Of a stretch of DNA of 64,000 nucleotides, positions 36,383-44,911 are shown in pieces. The stretch comes from Amycolatopsis balhimycina FH 1894 (GTDB lineage: Bacteria > Actinomycetota > Actinomycetes > Mycobacteriales > Pseudonocardiaceae). The notes beneath the pieces are model-generated. The model worked only from the letters and a program-made list of their open reading frames with translations, searched no databases and was not told where the DNA came from. Within the stretch, counting starts at the first letter, position 1; every line of letters begins with the position of its first letter. A program made the position numbers and the translations under genes. The stretch covers positions 8,123,533 to 8,187,532 of the forward strand of contig NZ_KB913037.1 in assembly GCF_000384295.1 (NCBI RefSeq), given 5' to 3'.

Positions 36383-36990
36383 ATCCGGCTCTGCGACGGA
36401 TCGGGACCGCGGTCACCGCCGTCGTCGTCCTCGGCCTGCTGGTCCTCCTCGGCCACGGGAAGCTCCCGGCCCTGGACGAGAGCCTGCTCACCGGCGGCTG
36501 CGCCATCCCGAAACGGATCACCGCGGTTCCCGGACCGGCTCCTGACGGTGGTGGCGTGCGGGTCGCCGAACAGGGGACGGGCGCCGCGGTGCTGGAAAAC
36601 ACGAGCACCCTGGCCGCCTACCGGATTCCCGTGACGTCCGGCACCCGGACCGTGGAGGTGCCGGTGCTCATGCCGGGACAGCGGATCGGCGTCGTGCTCG
36701 ACCGGCCCGCGGTCGGCCCGGTGAGCTGGCTCGCGCCCGAGGCTTTGGGCGGGTTCACCCCCGTGACCGCCACCGTCGTGCCGGGCGGCGTCCGCTACCG
36801 CTCCGGCAACTGCCGGGCGCTGACCAGCCGCGGTGCCGCGGTGCTCCACCGCGACGCTTCCGGGCGGATAACCGGCGGTGAACAGCTGCCCCCGGCGAGC
36901 GTGTCGTGCGCGGTGGGGGAGAAGGAACTGCCGGCCGCCGTCGCTCCCGGCAGCGAGGTCCACCCGTACTGCGACCTGCGGCCGGAATGA
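36379..36990 (+). CDS. Membrane-anchored protein of unknown function, probable CTG start
   Basis: About 203 residues. The frame is open from within ctaB, and no ATG, GTG or TTG is suitably placed before a transmembrane helix ([20 protein letters not shown]). A CTG at 36379 overlapping the ctaB stop (CTGA) gives [15 protein letters not shown] and would be coupled to ctaB. The first GTG (36556) would remove the helix. The exported part contains three or four cysteines (GGCAIP, SGNCRAL, VSCAVG, YCDLRPE) and beta-rich sequence. I do not recognise the family. Confidence 0.6.
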   Translation: MNPALRRIGTAVTAVVVLGLLVLLGHGKLPALDESLLTGGCAIPKRITAVPGPAPDGGGVRVAEQGTGAAVLENTSTLAAYRIPVTSGTRTVEVPVLMPGQRIGVVLDRPAVGPVSWLAPEALGGFTPVTATVVPGGVRYRSGNCRALTSRGAAVLHRDASGRITGGEQLPPASVSCAVGEKELPAAVAPGSEVHPYCDLRPE

Positions 36991-37047
36991 TCGCGCCACC
37001 GGCGTCGTTAGACTGGTTCGGCTCTTTTCCCTTGAGGCGAAAGCAGG

Positions 37048-39297
37048 ATGCTCTTGTCCGTCTCCTCGGACGACTTCTCCGCCGAGCTCGCCCGCGAGCA
37101 GGCGTACGTCACCACCCTCTACACGAAGCTCGACGCCGAGCGCCTCGAAGCCCAGCGCCGCCTCGACGAGACCCTGCGCCAGACCGGCGGCACCCCGCAG
37201 GCCCGCACCGAGCGCGACGTCGCCACGACCCTCTACACCGACCGGCTCGCCCAGCTCGGCTCGGTCGAGCAGGGCCTGGCCTTCGGGCGGCTCGACTTCG
37301 TCCCCGAAAGCGCCGAAGAGACGACCTACGTCGGCCGGCTCGGGCTCTTCGACGAGGACGACGACTACAAGCCGCTGCTCGTCGACTGGCGGGCGCCGGT
37401 CGCGCGGCCGTTCTACCTCGCCACCGCCGCGTCGCCTGACGGGGTGCGCCGGCGCCGTCACCTGCGGTCGCTGACCCGCAAGGTCACCGGCTTCGACGAC
37501 GAGATCCTCGACCTCACCGCCGCCGACCAGGGCCAGGACCTCGGGCTGGCCGGCGAAGCCGCGCTGCTGGCCGCGCTGGAGCAGCGGCGCACGGGCGAGA
37601 TGAGCGACATCGTCGCGACCATCCAGGCCGAGCAGGACCGCATCATCCGGGCCCCGCTGGGCGGCGTCATGGTCGTCCAGGGCGGGCCGGGCACCGGCAA
37701 GACCGCCGTCGCGCTGCACCGCGCGGCCTACCTGCTCTACACGCACCGCCAGCAGCTCACCACCCGCGGCGTGCTCGTCGTCGGGCCGAACAGCACGTTC
37801 CTGCGCTACATCGGCCAGGTCCTGCCGTCCCTCGGCGAGACCGGTGTCCTGCTCGCCACCGTCGGGCAGCTCTACCCCGGCCTCACCGCCGACGGCGTCG
37901 AGCCGCGGGAGACCACCGAGGTCAAGGGGCGGCTGGTGATGGCCGACGTGCTCGCCAACGCCGTCCGCGACCGCCAGCGCGTGCCCGAGCCGGTCATGGA
38001 GATCGAGTACGAGCACGACGTGCTGCGGCTGGATCGCAAGACCTGCACCGACGCCCGGACCCGCGCCCGCCGGTCGAGGCGCCCGCACAACCCGGCGCGG
38101 CGCCTGTTCGTCTCCGACGTCCTCGACGCGCTGACCCGCCAGGCCGCGCGGAAACTCGGGGAGGACCTTCTCGACGGGCAGGACCTCGCCGACATCCGGG
38201 CCGAGCTGGCCGCGGACGAAAACATCGCCGCCGCGCTGAACGAGCTGTGGCCGGTGTTGACGCCGGAAGGCGTGCTCGACGACCTGTTCGCCGACCGCGA
38301 ACGCCTCTCACGGGCGGCCGGGAAGCTGCTGCCCGCTTCGGACCAGGCCCTCCTGGAGAGCGGCCGCGACGCTCGCTGGACCCCGGCCGACGTGCCGCTG
38401 CTCGACGAGCTGGCCGAGCTGATCGGCGTCGACGACACCGAGGCCCGCGTCGAGCGCAAACGCCGTGAGCGCGAGAACCGCGCGTACGCCGAGGGCGTGC
38501 TCGACATCCTCGAGCAGGACGAAGAGATCGTCGACGAGGAGCTGCTGCGCGTCTCGGACGTCCTCGACGCCGAGCTGTTCGCCGAGCGCCAGCAGGAGCG
38601 CAGCGAGCTGACCGCCGCCCAGCGGGCCGCGCAGGACCGGACCTGGACGTTCGGGCACGTGATCGTCGACGAGGCACAGGAACTGTCGGCGATGGACTGG
38701 CGGCTGCTCATGCGGCGCACGCCGAACCGCTCGATGACGCTGGTCGGCGACGTCGCCCAGACCGGCGCGGCGGGCGGCGCGCGGTCGTGGGGCGAAGTGC
38801 TCTCGCCGTACGTCGAGGACCGGTGGCGGCTGCAAGAGCTGACCGTGAACTACCGCACGCCGGCGGAGATCATGGCCGTCGCGGCGCGGGTGCTTTCCGA
38901 GGTCGACGCGTCGCTGTCGGCGCCGTCCTCGGTGCGGGAGACCGGCGTCCCGCCGTGGTCGGTGCGGCCGGCTTCGCTCACCGAGGAGCTGCCCGGGCTG
39001 GTGGCGGCCGAACTGTCCGAAGTGGACGGTGGCACGGTGGCGGTCCTGGTGCCGCCGGGCCGGCTCGACGCGGTCTCGGCGCTGCTCGGCTCGTACGACG
39101 AGCGGCTGAGCGTGCTGACGGTGGAGCGTTCGAAGGGCCTGGAGTTCGACTCGGTGGTGCTGGTCGCGCCGGACGAGGTCGTCGCGGGGTCGCCGCGCGG
39201 GCTCAACGACCTGTACGTGGCCCTGACGCGGGCGACCCGGCGGCTCGGCGTGGTCCGGACCGGTGACGATGTTCCGGCACTCTCCGTGCTTGGCTAG
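37048..39297 (+). CDS. HelD-type RNA polymerase recycling ATPase (UvrD-like)
   Basis: 749 residues. An N-terminal coiled coil (about 10-60) of the type that inserts into RNA polymerase is followed by a superfamily 1 helicase core: Walker A GGPGTGKT at 212-219, VIVDEAQELS, VNYRTPAEIM and TVERSKGLEFDSVVLV. HelD/HelR proteins remove stalled RNA polymerase and in some actinobacteria release rifamycin. The rifamycin-associated element expected for the resistance type was not seen upstream, so a housekeeping role is likelier. The ATG is used; a TTG two codons later has slightly better ribosome-site spacing. Confidence 0.85.
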   Translation: MLLSVSSDDFSAELAREQAYVTTLYTKLDAERLEAQRRLDETLRQTGGTPQARTERDVATTLYTDRLAQLGSVEQGLAFGRLDFVPESAEETTYVGRLGLFDEDDDYKPLLVDWRAPVARPFYLATAASPDGVRRRRHLRSLTRKVTGFDDEILDLTAADQGQDLGLAGEAALLAALEQRRTGEMSDIVATIQAEQDRIIRAPLGGVMVVQGGPGTGKTAVALHRAAYLLYTHRQQLTTRGVLVVGPNSTFLRYIGQVLPSLGETGVLLATVGQLYPGLTADGVEPRETTEVKGRLVMADVLANAVRDRQRVPEPVMEIEYEHDVLRLDRKTCTDARTRARRSRRPHNPARRLFVSDVLDALTRQAARKLGEDLLDGQDLADIRAELAADENIAAALNELWPVLTPEGVLDDLFADRERLSRAAGKLLPASDQALLESGRDARWTPADVPLLDELAELIGVDDTEARVERKRRERENRAYAEGVLDILEQDEEIVDEELLRVSDVLDAELFAERQQERSELTAAQRAAQDRTWTFGHVIVDEAQELSAMDWRLLMRRTPNRSMTLVGDVAQTGAAGGARSWGEVLSPYVEDRWRLQELTVNYRTPAEIMAVAARVLSEVDASLSAPSSVRETGVPPWSVRPASLTEELPGLVAAELSEVDGGTVAVLVPPGRLDAVSALLGSYDERLSVLTVERSKGLEFDSVVLVAPDEVVAGSPRGLNDLYVALTRATRRLGVVRTGDDVPALSVLG

Positions 39298-39307
39298 GGT
39301 GCCCCGC

Positions 39308-39871
39308 ATGCAGAAGATCGGGAAGATCGTGGTCGTCGCCGCGGCGGCGCTGTCGCTGGCCGCGTGCGGCCAGGCCGCCAAGACCGGGACGGCGGCCGCT
39401 CCGCCGGGGTCGGCCGTCTCGTCGTCGAGTGCCGCGCAGGCGCCCCAGAGCAAGGGCCGCGAGTGCACGGCGGACGACATCAAGACGACGGGGAAGTTCG
39501 GCGAACAGCCCGAAATCACCATCCCGGACGACTGCGACCCGCCGAAGAAGCTGATCACCAAGGACCTGTCCGAGGGCACCGGTGACCCCGCCAAGGCCGG
39601 GCAGAAGCTCCAGATGAACTACCTGCTGGTGACGTGGTCGGACAAGCAGAAGCTGGACAGCTCCTTCGACCGCGGCAAGACGTTCGACCTCAACCTCGGC
39701 GCCGGTGACGTCATCCCGGGCTGGGACCAGGGCCTGGCGGGCATCAAGCAGGGCGGCCGCCGCCTGCTGATCATCCCGCCGGACCTCGCCTACGGCGACG
39801 GCGGCGGGCGCATGAAGCCGAACGAGACCCTGGTGTTCGTCACCGACGCCGTGTCGGTCGCCGCCGCCTGA
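39308..39871 (+). CDS. FKBP-type peptidyl-prolyl isomerase, lipoprotein
   Basis: 187 residues. A lipoprotein signal peptide ends in LSLAACGQ with the modified Cys at about 20. The Ser/Ala-rich linker is followed by an FKBP domain (about 80-187) with NYLLVTWSDKQKLDSSFDRG, GAGDVIPGWDQGLAGIKQGG and IPPDLAYGDGG. It probably helps fold secreted proteins at the outer face of the membrane. TAGGGT at 39294-39299 overlaps the helD stop and could be its own -10 element. Confidence 0.9.
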   Translation: MQKIGKIVVVAAAALSLAACGQAAKTGTAAAPPGSAVSSSSAAQAPQSKGRECTADDIKTTGKFGEQPEITIPDDCDPPKKLITKDLSEGTGDPAKAGQKLQMNYLLVTWSDKQKLDSSFDRGKTFDLNLGAGDVIPGWDQGLAGIKQGGRRLLIIPPDLAYGDGGGRMKPNETLVFVTDAVSVAAA

Positions 39872-39880
39872 CTCCCAAGT

Positions 39881-39931
39881 CCGTGAATGGCACATTGAAG
39901 GACTTGAAGTCTCTCAATGTGCCATTCACGG
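39881..39931. repeat. Intergenic hairpin repeat, GTGAATGGCACATTGA family, copy 2
   Basis: CCGTGAATGGCACATTGA (39881-39898) is exactly complementary to 39914-39931; the inner part is imperfect. It lies between the convergent FKBP and qor genes. Confidence 0.85.
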
Positions 39932-39934
39932 CTT

Positions 39935-40903
39935 TCACGGGATGAGCAGGAGCTTGCCGGTGGTGCGGCGGGCCTGGAGGTCTTCGTGGGCCTTGCGGGC
40001 GTCGGCGAGCGGGTACTTGCCGCCGATGCGGATGTTCAGCTTGCCCGCCAGGATGGCGTCGAACAGCTCCTTCGAACGCCAGTCGATCTCCTCGCGCGTG
40101 CGCGTGTAGTGCACGGACGTCGGGCGCGTCAGGTAGAGCGAGCCGCCGGCGTTGAGGCGCTGCGGGTCGAGCGGCGGCACGGGGCCGCTGGACGCGCCGA
40201 ACAGCGCCAGCAGGCCGCGCACCTTCAGGCTGGCCAGACTGCCGTCGACGGTGTCCTTGCCGACGCCGTCGTAGACGACGTCGACGCCTTCGCCGCCGGT
40301 CAGTTCGCGGGTGATCTTCGCGAAGTCCTCGCGGTCGTAGCGGATCACCTCGTCGGCGCCGGCTTCGCGGGCGAGCTTCTCCTTCTCCTCGGTCGACACC
40401 GTGCCGATCACGCGCGCGCCGCGTGCCTTCGCCAGCTGCACCAGGAGCAGGCCGACGCCACCGGCGGCCGCGTGCACCAGCACATCGTGACCCGGCTTGA
40501 CCTCGAAGGTCGAGGCGACCAGGTAGTGGGCGGTGATGCCCTGCAGCATCGTCGCGGCGGCGGTCTCGAGGGAGATGCCTTCAGGGACCTTCACCGCGAC
40601 CGACGCCGGCACGAGCTTGCGGGCCGCGTAGCTGCCGATCGACCCCTGCCAGGCGACGCGGTCGCCGGGCTCGAAGCCCGTGCCGGCGCCCGCCTCCACG
40701 ACCGTGCCGGCGCCCTCGAGGCCGAGCACGACCGGCAGCTCCATCGGGTAGACGCCCTGGCGCTGGTAGGTGTCGATGTAGTTGACCCCGGCCGCGGCGA
40801 CGTCGACCAGGAGTTCGCCGGCCTGCGGGGCGCGGACGTCCACTTCGGCCGGCTCGAGCACTTCCGGGCCGCCGGTCTTCGTCACCTGTACTGCGGTGGG
40901 CAT
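39935..40903 (-). CDS. qor: NADPH:quinone oxidoreductase (zinc-free MDR family)
   Basis: 322 residues. GVNYIDTYQRQGVYP and GLEGAGTVVEAG mark the quinone reductase branch; VHAAAGGVGLLLVQLAKARG is the NADPH site. The catalytic-zinc ligands of alcohol dehydrogenases are absent. GAGGAGGACCC precedes the ATG at 40903. The gene sits near ctaB in mycobacteria too. Confidence 0.92.
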   Translation of the reverse strand: MPTAVQVTKTGGPEVLEPAEVDVRAPQAGELLVDVAAAGVNYIDTYQRQGVYPMELPVVLGLEGAGTVVEAGAGTGFEPGDRVAWQGSIGSYAARKLVPASVAVKVPEGISLETAAATMLQGITAHYLVASTFEVKPGHDVLVHAAAGGVGLLLVQLAKARGARVIGTVSTEEKEKLAREAGADEVIRYDREDFAKITRELTGGEGVDVVYDGVGKDTVDGSLASLKVRGLLALFGASSGPVPPLDPQRLNAGGSLYLTRPTSVHYTRTREEIDWRSKELFDAILAGKLNIRIGGKYPLADARKAHEDLQARRTTGKLLLIP

Positions 40904-40994
40904 GGGTCCTCCTCGGATCGGGTTCTCCCGGTGCAACTATGGCCGACGCCACGCTGTTCCGCGTTCCAGCCGCTCTTTGGTTAGGCTCCGGAAC

Positions 40995-41285
40995 GTGGAA
41001 GAGACTGTTTCGCCGACCAGTGCGCAGCTGGGTGCGGCGCGCAAGTTCGTGAAGGCGCACGGCAAGCCGTCCCGCGCGGTGGTGGAGAACATCGGCCGGG
41101 CGGGCGCCCGGGTCGTGCTCGTGGGCGCGGACGGCGCACTGGGCGACGTCGTGGTGTCCTCGGTGGCGACCGGCGAAGCGCTGGTCGAGGCGGTCGAGGA
41201 CCTCTCGCCGGCAACGTGGGACGCGGAGACGGTCAACCAGGCGAAGATCGGCGCGGAGCACCGCCGCAAGATGGCGGGCCGGTGA
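40995..41285 (+). CDS. Small conserved hypothetical protein coupled to an ATP-grasp gene
   Basis: 96 residues from GTG 40995 (MEETVSPTSAQLGAARKFV). TAGGCT at 40982-40987, eight bases before, suggests leaderless transcription. The sequence RAVVENIGRAGARVVLVGAD has a beta-alpha-beta look; no catalytic motif is visible. Its stop overlaps the start of the ATP-grasp gene (GTGA), so the two products are probably made together. I do not recognise it. Confidence 0.7.
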   Translation: MEETVSPTSAQLGAARKFVKAHGKPSRAVVENIGRAGARVVLVGADGALGDVVVSSVATGEALVEAVEDLSPATWDAETVNQAKIGAEHRRKMAGR

Positions 41286-42142
41286 ACCGCACCGCGATCC
41301 TGGTCAGCTGCGCGCACCTGCCGGAAGGCGACGGCGACGACGACGCCGTGGTGCCCGCCCTGGCGTCGCTGGGGTTCTCGGTGTCATGGGCGGCGTGGGA
41401 CTCGGCTGCCGACTTCGCCTCGGCCGACGCCGTGATCCTGCGCGCGACCTGGGATTACCCGGCCCGGCGTCCCGAGTTTCTCGCGTGGTGCGAGGCGGTG
41501 CCGTCGCTGCTCAACTCGGCGGAGGTGGTCCGCTGGAACACGAACAAGGCGTACCTGGTCGAGCTGCTCGACGCGGGCCTGCCGGTGGTCCCGACCGCGC
41601 TCGTCGAGCCCGGCTCCCCGGCCCGGTTCCCGTCGTCGGAGTACGTGGTCAAGCCCTCGGTGGGCGCGGGTTCCCGTGGAGCGGCCCGCTTCGCGGCCGG
41701 TGCCGACGCGTCCGCCCACGTGGCCGCGCTCCACGCCGAAGGCCACACGGCGATGATCCAGCCGTACCAGTCCGGTGTGGACAGCGAGGGCGAGCTGGCC
41801 CTGGTGTACCTGGGCGGGATCTACTCCCACACCTTCACGAAGGGTGCGATGCTCGGGTCCACAATGGACGAATCGGGGCTGTACCTGACGGAGAAGCTGG
41901 CTCCGGCGGAGCCCTCCGCGGAGGCCCTGGCGCTGGCCGAGGACGTCCTGGACACGGCTTCGGCGTTGCTGGGAATCCTACGGGCCGAGCTGCTGTACGC
42001 CAGGGTGGACCTGGTCCCGGGCGCGGACGGCAAGCCGTTGCTGCTGGAGCTGGAGCTGACGGAGCCATCACTGGGCTTCCGCCAGGCGGATCCGGCCGCG
42101 GCGACCCGGTTCGCCTCGGCGGTGCGGCAGCAGCTGGCGTAG
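41282..42142 (+). CDS. ATP-grasp domain protein (RimK/glutathione-synthetase-like)
   Basis: 286 residues. An N-terminal Rossmann-like region (AILVSCAHLP; DAVILRATWDY) precedes the ATP-grasp fold, with YVVKPSVGAGSRGAARF for ATP binding and LLYARVDLVPGADGKPLLLE then LELTEPSLGF for the metal-binding acidic residues. Such enzymes ligate a carboxylate to an amine or thiol using ATP. The substrates are unknown; the WNTNKAYLVEL segment resembles the DcsG/YheC-type subgroup. Confidence 0.85.
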   Translation: MNRTAILVSCAHLPEGDGDDDAVVPALASLGFSVSWAAWDSAADFASADAVILRATWDYPARRPEFLAWCEAVPSLLNSAEVVRWNTNKAYLVELLDAGLPVVPTALVEPGSPARFPSSEYVVKPSVGAGSRGAARFAAGADASAHVAALHAEGHTAMIQPYQSGVDSEGELALVYLGGIYSHTFTKGAMLGSTMDESGLYLTEKLAPAEPSAEALALAEDVLDTASALLGILRAELLYARVDLVPGADGKPLLLELELTEPSLGFRQADPAAATRFASAVRQQLA

Positions 42143-42328
42143 TCACCGGACGGCCTCCTGCACGGCGGCGAGCACCAGGGCGACGATCGCGCCGATCGTG
42201 GTGACGGCCAGCGAACCGGTGATCAGGTAGAGCCCGCCGATTCCGGTCAAGCCCGCTTTGATCAATTTCCCCATGCCCCGGGAATCGTCCTGCCTCGGCG
42301 AAGGCCGGTGGCGATTTTCGTTGCCCAC
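42143..42328 (-). CDS. Small single-pass membrane protein
   Basis: 61 residues from the GTG at 42328, which has GAGGGG about seven bases upstream; a GTG at 42343 is possible. A charged N-terminus (about 1-25) is followed by one long hydrophobic stretch, [20 protein letters not shown]. The function is unknown. It is convergent with the ATP-grasp gene (ends abutting) and divergent from the 42401-43656 genes. Confidence 0.55.
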   Translation of the reverse strand: MGNENRHRPSPRQDDSRGMGKLIKAGLTGIGGLYLITGSLAVTTIGAIVALVLAAVQEAVR

Positions 42329-42329
42329 T

Positions 42330-42359
42330 GTACTACCCCTCACTATGGTGTACTAGTAC
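42330..42359. promoter_or_regulatory. Repeated GTACTA sites, candidate operator
   Basis: GTACTAGTAC (42350-42359) is a perfect 10-base palindrome, and a half-site GTACTAC lies 20 bases earlier at 42330. The sites sit between divergent small-gene starts. Confidence 0.45.
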
Positions 42360-42400
42360 GCGCTGACTTTCAGGATGTCTCGCGAGGGCCAGGACCGGAA

Positions 42401-42499
42401 ATGATCTTTGGTGGTGCGAAGGTGTTTCTGCTTGTCGGACTGTTTCGCGAATTGTCGATCTTTTTCCGGAACTGTTTCCGGGCAGAGGGGGAGTCGTGA
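42401..42499 (+). CDS. Possible 32-residue leader peptide coupled to the next gene
   Basis: ATG 42401 opens a frame beginning MIFGGAKVFLLVGLF whose TGA overlaps the GTG of the 386-residue gene (GTGA). AGGACCGGAA precedes it. The peptide would be hydrophobic and basic (one potential helix). The surrounding DNA is clearly less GC-rich than the rest. Expression is unproven. Confidence 0.3.
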   Translation: MIFGGAKVFLLVGLFRELSIFFRNCFRAEGES

Positions 42500-43656
42500 C
42501 GGCGCAACTGGACAGCGAACGCCTCGGAGAGTCGCCCGAGAAGGCCGCGCTGGCCGCACTGGCCAGACGCCGGGACGGAGACCCGCTCGGTGCTCTTCGG
42601 CGCGCGGTGGAATCGTCGTTGAGCGGTTCCGGCACCATACTCGGCTGTCTCGTCGATCCGACTGCTTCACTGCCGGCGGCAACACCGGAATTGCGTGCGT
42701 CGGCGATCTGGGGCCTCGTCGTCGACGAGATCGGCAAACTGGGTTCGGTCGTGGAGCCGCGTGAGCACTACGTCCTGCTGGCCGCGTTCCGGCTCCCGCC
42801 GGTACCGGACGGCAGTGCCGGCTGGGCGTCGAACCTCGGCGACCGATTCGGCCAATTGGCCGAAGTCCGTGGTCTTTTCGGAGAGCGGAAACCGCTGTCG
42901 AACACGCCGATGAACAAGGCCTGGGCCGGCGCGCTGGAGATGCTCAGTACCGCCGTGGCGCGGAAGCTCGAACACCTCGAGGGTGAAGGCTGGTTGCCCT
43001 ACGTGGACATCGGACGATCGGCTACGGCGGGCACGGTTCCCGGCGACGGATGTCCGGAAGGGTGCCGAGCCCCGTCCGAAGGCGCGCAGCCGGTGTTGGT
43101 GGAGCGGATGAACGTCACCGTCGTCATGCACCGGCGGATGGCGTTGCGTCGCATCACCGAGCGGGACGTCGTAGCCCGCGAGGACGGTGTCGACGGTTAT
43201 GACGTTTACGCGGGGACCGGCTGGACCGGGAACCTCGCCGAAATCCCCGTCAAAGCCCTGTGGAACTGCCGCGTCGCCGCGGTGCGCGGCGAGTACTCGG
43301 GCGACCCCGTTCTGGCCAGGCTGCGGTTCCGGCGGAAGCTGCGGATGAACGAGACGTACACCTTCGTCTCCGAGGCGGTCGACGGGAACCTCGACGAGGA
43401 ACGCAGGTGGATCAATGTCAAAGTCGATCACCACGGTGTGGCACCGGGCGGACTCACGGTACGCGTGAGCTTCGACGCGGAATGCCTGCCTGAAGCCTGC
43501 TGGTGGTACGCCGAGCAGCTCGAAGTCGAGAGGTTGCGCCGGCCGCGGCCGGGCGATCCGCGCCTGCTCGACGTGAGAGACGGGTTCGTGGAGCACACCT
43601 TCGAGGGGTGCTGCCACCCGCGGGAGGAGTACGGGATCGCGATCAGATGGCCTTGA
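42496..43656 (+). CDS. Unrecognised 386-residue protein in a less GC-rich patch
   Basis: GTG at 42496 with AGAGGGGGAGTC just upstream. The N-terminal half is helical (KAALAALARRRDGDPLGALRR, then ASAIWGLVVDEIGKLGSVVE). The C-terminal half is beta-rich (RLRFRRKLRMNETYTFVSEA) and ends HTFEGCCHPREEYGIAIRWP. I recall similar aromatic endings in actinobacterial proteins of unknown function, some with an N-terminal helix-turn-helix, but this one has none I can identify. There is no signal peptide. The flanking intergenic DNA has a composition unlike the neighbours, suggesting acquired DNA. Confidence 0.7.
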   Translation: MTAQLDSERLGESPEKAALAALARRRDGDPLGALRRAVESSLSGSGTILGCLVDPTASLPAATPELRASAIWGLVVDEIGKLGSVVEPREHYVLLAAFRLPPVPDGSAGWASNLGDRFGQLAEVRGLFGERKPLSNTPMNKAWAGALEMLSTAVARKLEHLEGEGWLPYVDIGRSATAGTVPGDGCPEGCRAPSEGAQPVLVERMNVTVVMHRRMALRRITERDVVAREDGVDGYDVYAGTGWTGNLAEIPVKALWNCRVAAVRGEYSGDPVLARLRFRRKLRMNETYTFVSEAVDGNLDEERRWINVKVDHHGVAPGGLTVRVSFDAECLPEACWWYAEQLEVERLRRPRPGDPRLLDVRDGFVEHTFEGCCHPREEYGIAIRWP

Positions 43657-43743
43657 CCGGAAAGGGATCGAGGAGCCAAGCGCCAATGGTGCTCGGTCCC
43701 TTCCCGGGGGCTCTTCCCTGGAGAGAGCTGGTGTCGGGCTTGA

Positions 43744-43800
43744 TCAGTTGCCGGTGTTCCCGCCGCCTTCGCCGCCGCCAGCGTGGTTGTGGTGCTCCAC
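43744..43800 (-). CDS. Possible 18-residue peptide (MEHHNHAGGGEGGGNTGN)
   Basis: A GTG at 43800 preceded by GAGGGAG gives an 18-residue His/Gly-rich peptide ending in TGA. It lies in a 274-base stretch (43657-43930) without other genes, flanked by GGAGAGAGC (about 43721-43729) and its complement GCTCTCTCC (about 43801-43809). It is small enough to be chance. Confidence 0.2.
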   Translation of the reverse strand: MEHHNHAGGGEGGGNTGN

Positions 43801-43930
43801 GCTCTCTCCCTCTATGTAATTCAGCTTCAGACCAATGTCTGCGAGAGAAGATTACCGCGCATATGTAGGATCGATCAGCCCACTGGTTGTTAGGCCAATT
43901 GGAGCAGTAGTCTAGACTGTCAGGTTGTAG

Positions 43931-44848
43931 TCAGGCTCGCTTTGCGGCCAGCCGGTCAGCTCTCGGCCACCGCACGTCCGTCGCCCAGCCCAGCCTCTCG
44001 AACGCCCAGATGAGCCGCGCCGAGATGTCCACCTGGCCGCGCAGCACCCCGTGCCGCGCGCACGTCGGGTCGGCGTGGTGGGAGTTGTGCCAGGACTCGC
44101 CCATCGAAAGCACCGCCAGCGGCCAGAAGTTCGCCGCCTTGTCGCGGCTCGCGAACGGGCGCTCGCCGATCAGGTGGCACACCGAGTTGACCGACCACGA
44201 CACGTGGTGCAGGAACGCGATCCGCACCAGTCCCGCCCAGAAGAACGCCGTCACCACGCCCCACCACGACCAGGTCAGCAGGCCGCCCAGCGCCGCCGGG
44301 AGGGCCAGGCTCAACGTGATCCACAGCCAGAAGTAGCGGCTCACCCAGCGCAGGTCCGGGTCGGCCACCAGGTCCGGGGCGAACCGGTCCGCGTTGGTCA
44401 CCTCGCGGCCGAACATCCAGCCCATGTGCGCGTGCCAGAACCCCCGCAGCAGCGCCGACGGCGACGTGCCGAACAGCCACGGCGAGTGCGGGTCGCCCTC
44501 GCGGTCGGCGAACGCGTGGTGGCGGCGGTGGCTGGCCACCCAGAAGATCACCGAACCCTGCACCGCCATGCTGCCCGCGATGGCCAGCACCACCCGCAGG
44601 GGACGCGACGCCTTGAACGCGCCGTGGGTGAAGTAGCGGTGGTAGCCGACCGTCACCCCGAGCGTCGCGAAGACGTAGAACACCGCCGCGAGGATCAGAT
44701 CCACCCAGGTCATGCCCCAGCCCCAGACCAGTGGGACGGCGACGAGGAGTGCCGCGAACGGCACCAGCAGGAAGGTCTTGAGCACGATCATCTCGCCGGT
44801 CCCCCGGCGGTGGGAGATGAGCGGCTTGGGCGCGGTGCGCGACGTCAT
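43931..44848 (-). CDS. Membrane acyl-CoA delta-9 desaturase
   Basis: 305 residues with four membrane helices. The three histidine boxes of the stearoyl-CoA desaturase family are complete: HRYFTH (70-75), HRRHH (107-111) and HNSHH near the C-terminus. The enzyme introduces a cis double bond into acyl chains using O2 and an electron donor. It is transcribed in the same direction as ctaA, 63 bases downstream of it. The start at 44848 lacks a clear ribosome site. Confidence 0.9.
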   Translation of the reverse strand: MTSRTAPKPLISHRRGTGEMIVLKTFLLVPFAALLVAVPLVWGWGMTWVDLILAAVFYVFATLGVTVGYHRYFTHGAFKASRPLRVVLAIAGSMAVQGSVIFWVASHRRHHAFADREGDPHSPWLFGTSPSALLRGFWHAHMGWMFGREVTNADRFAPDLVADPDLRWVSRYFWLWITLSLALPAALGGLLTWSWWGVVTAFFWAGLVRIAFLHHVSWSVNSVCHLIGERPFASRDKAANFWPLAVLSMGESWHNSHHADPTCARHGVLRGQVDISARLIWAFERLGWATDVRWPRADRLAAKRA

Positions 44849-44911
44849 GGGGCGAACAGTAACCCACGTGCCGGACGTGCACGCCGACGCGGAGTTAAGC
44901 CCGCGTTGCCG

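Noticed and set aside
36991..37047. Looked for a rifamycin-associated element upstream of helD
   Set aside because: No 19-base inverted repeat of that kind is visible in the gap.
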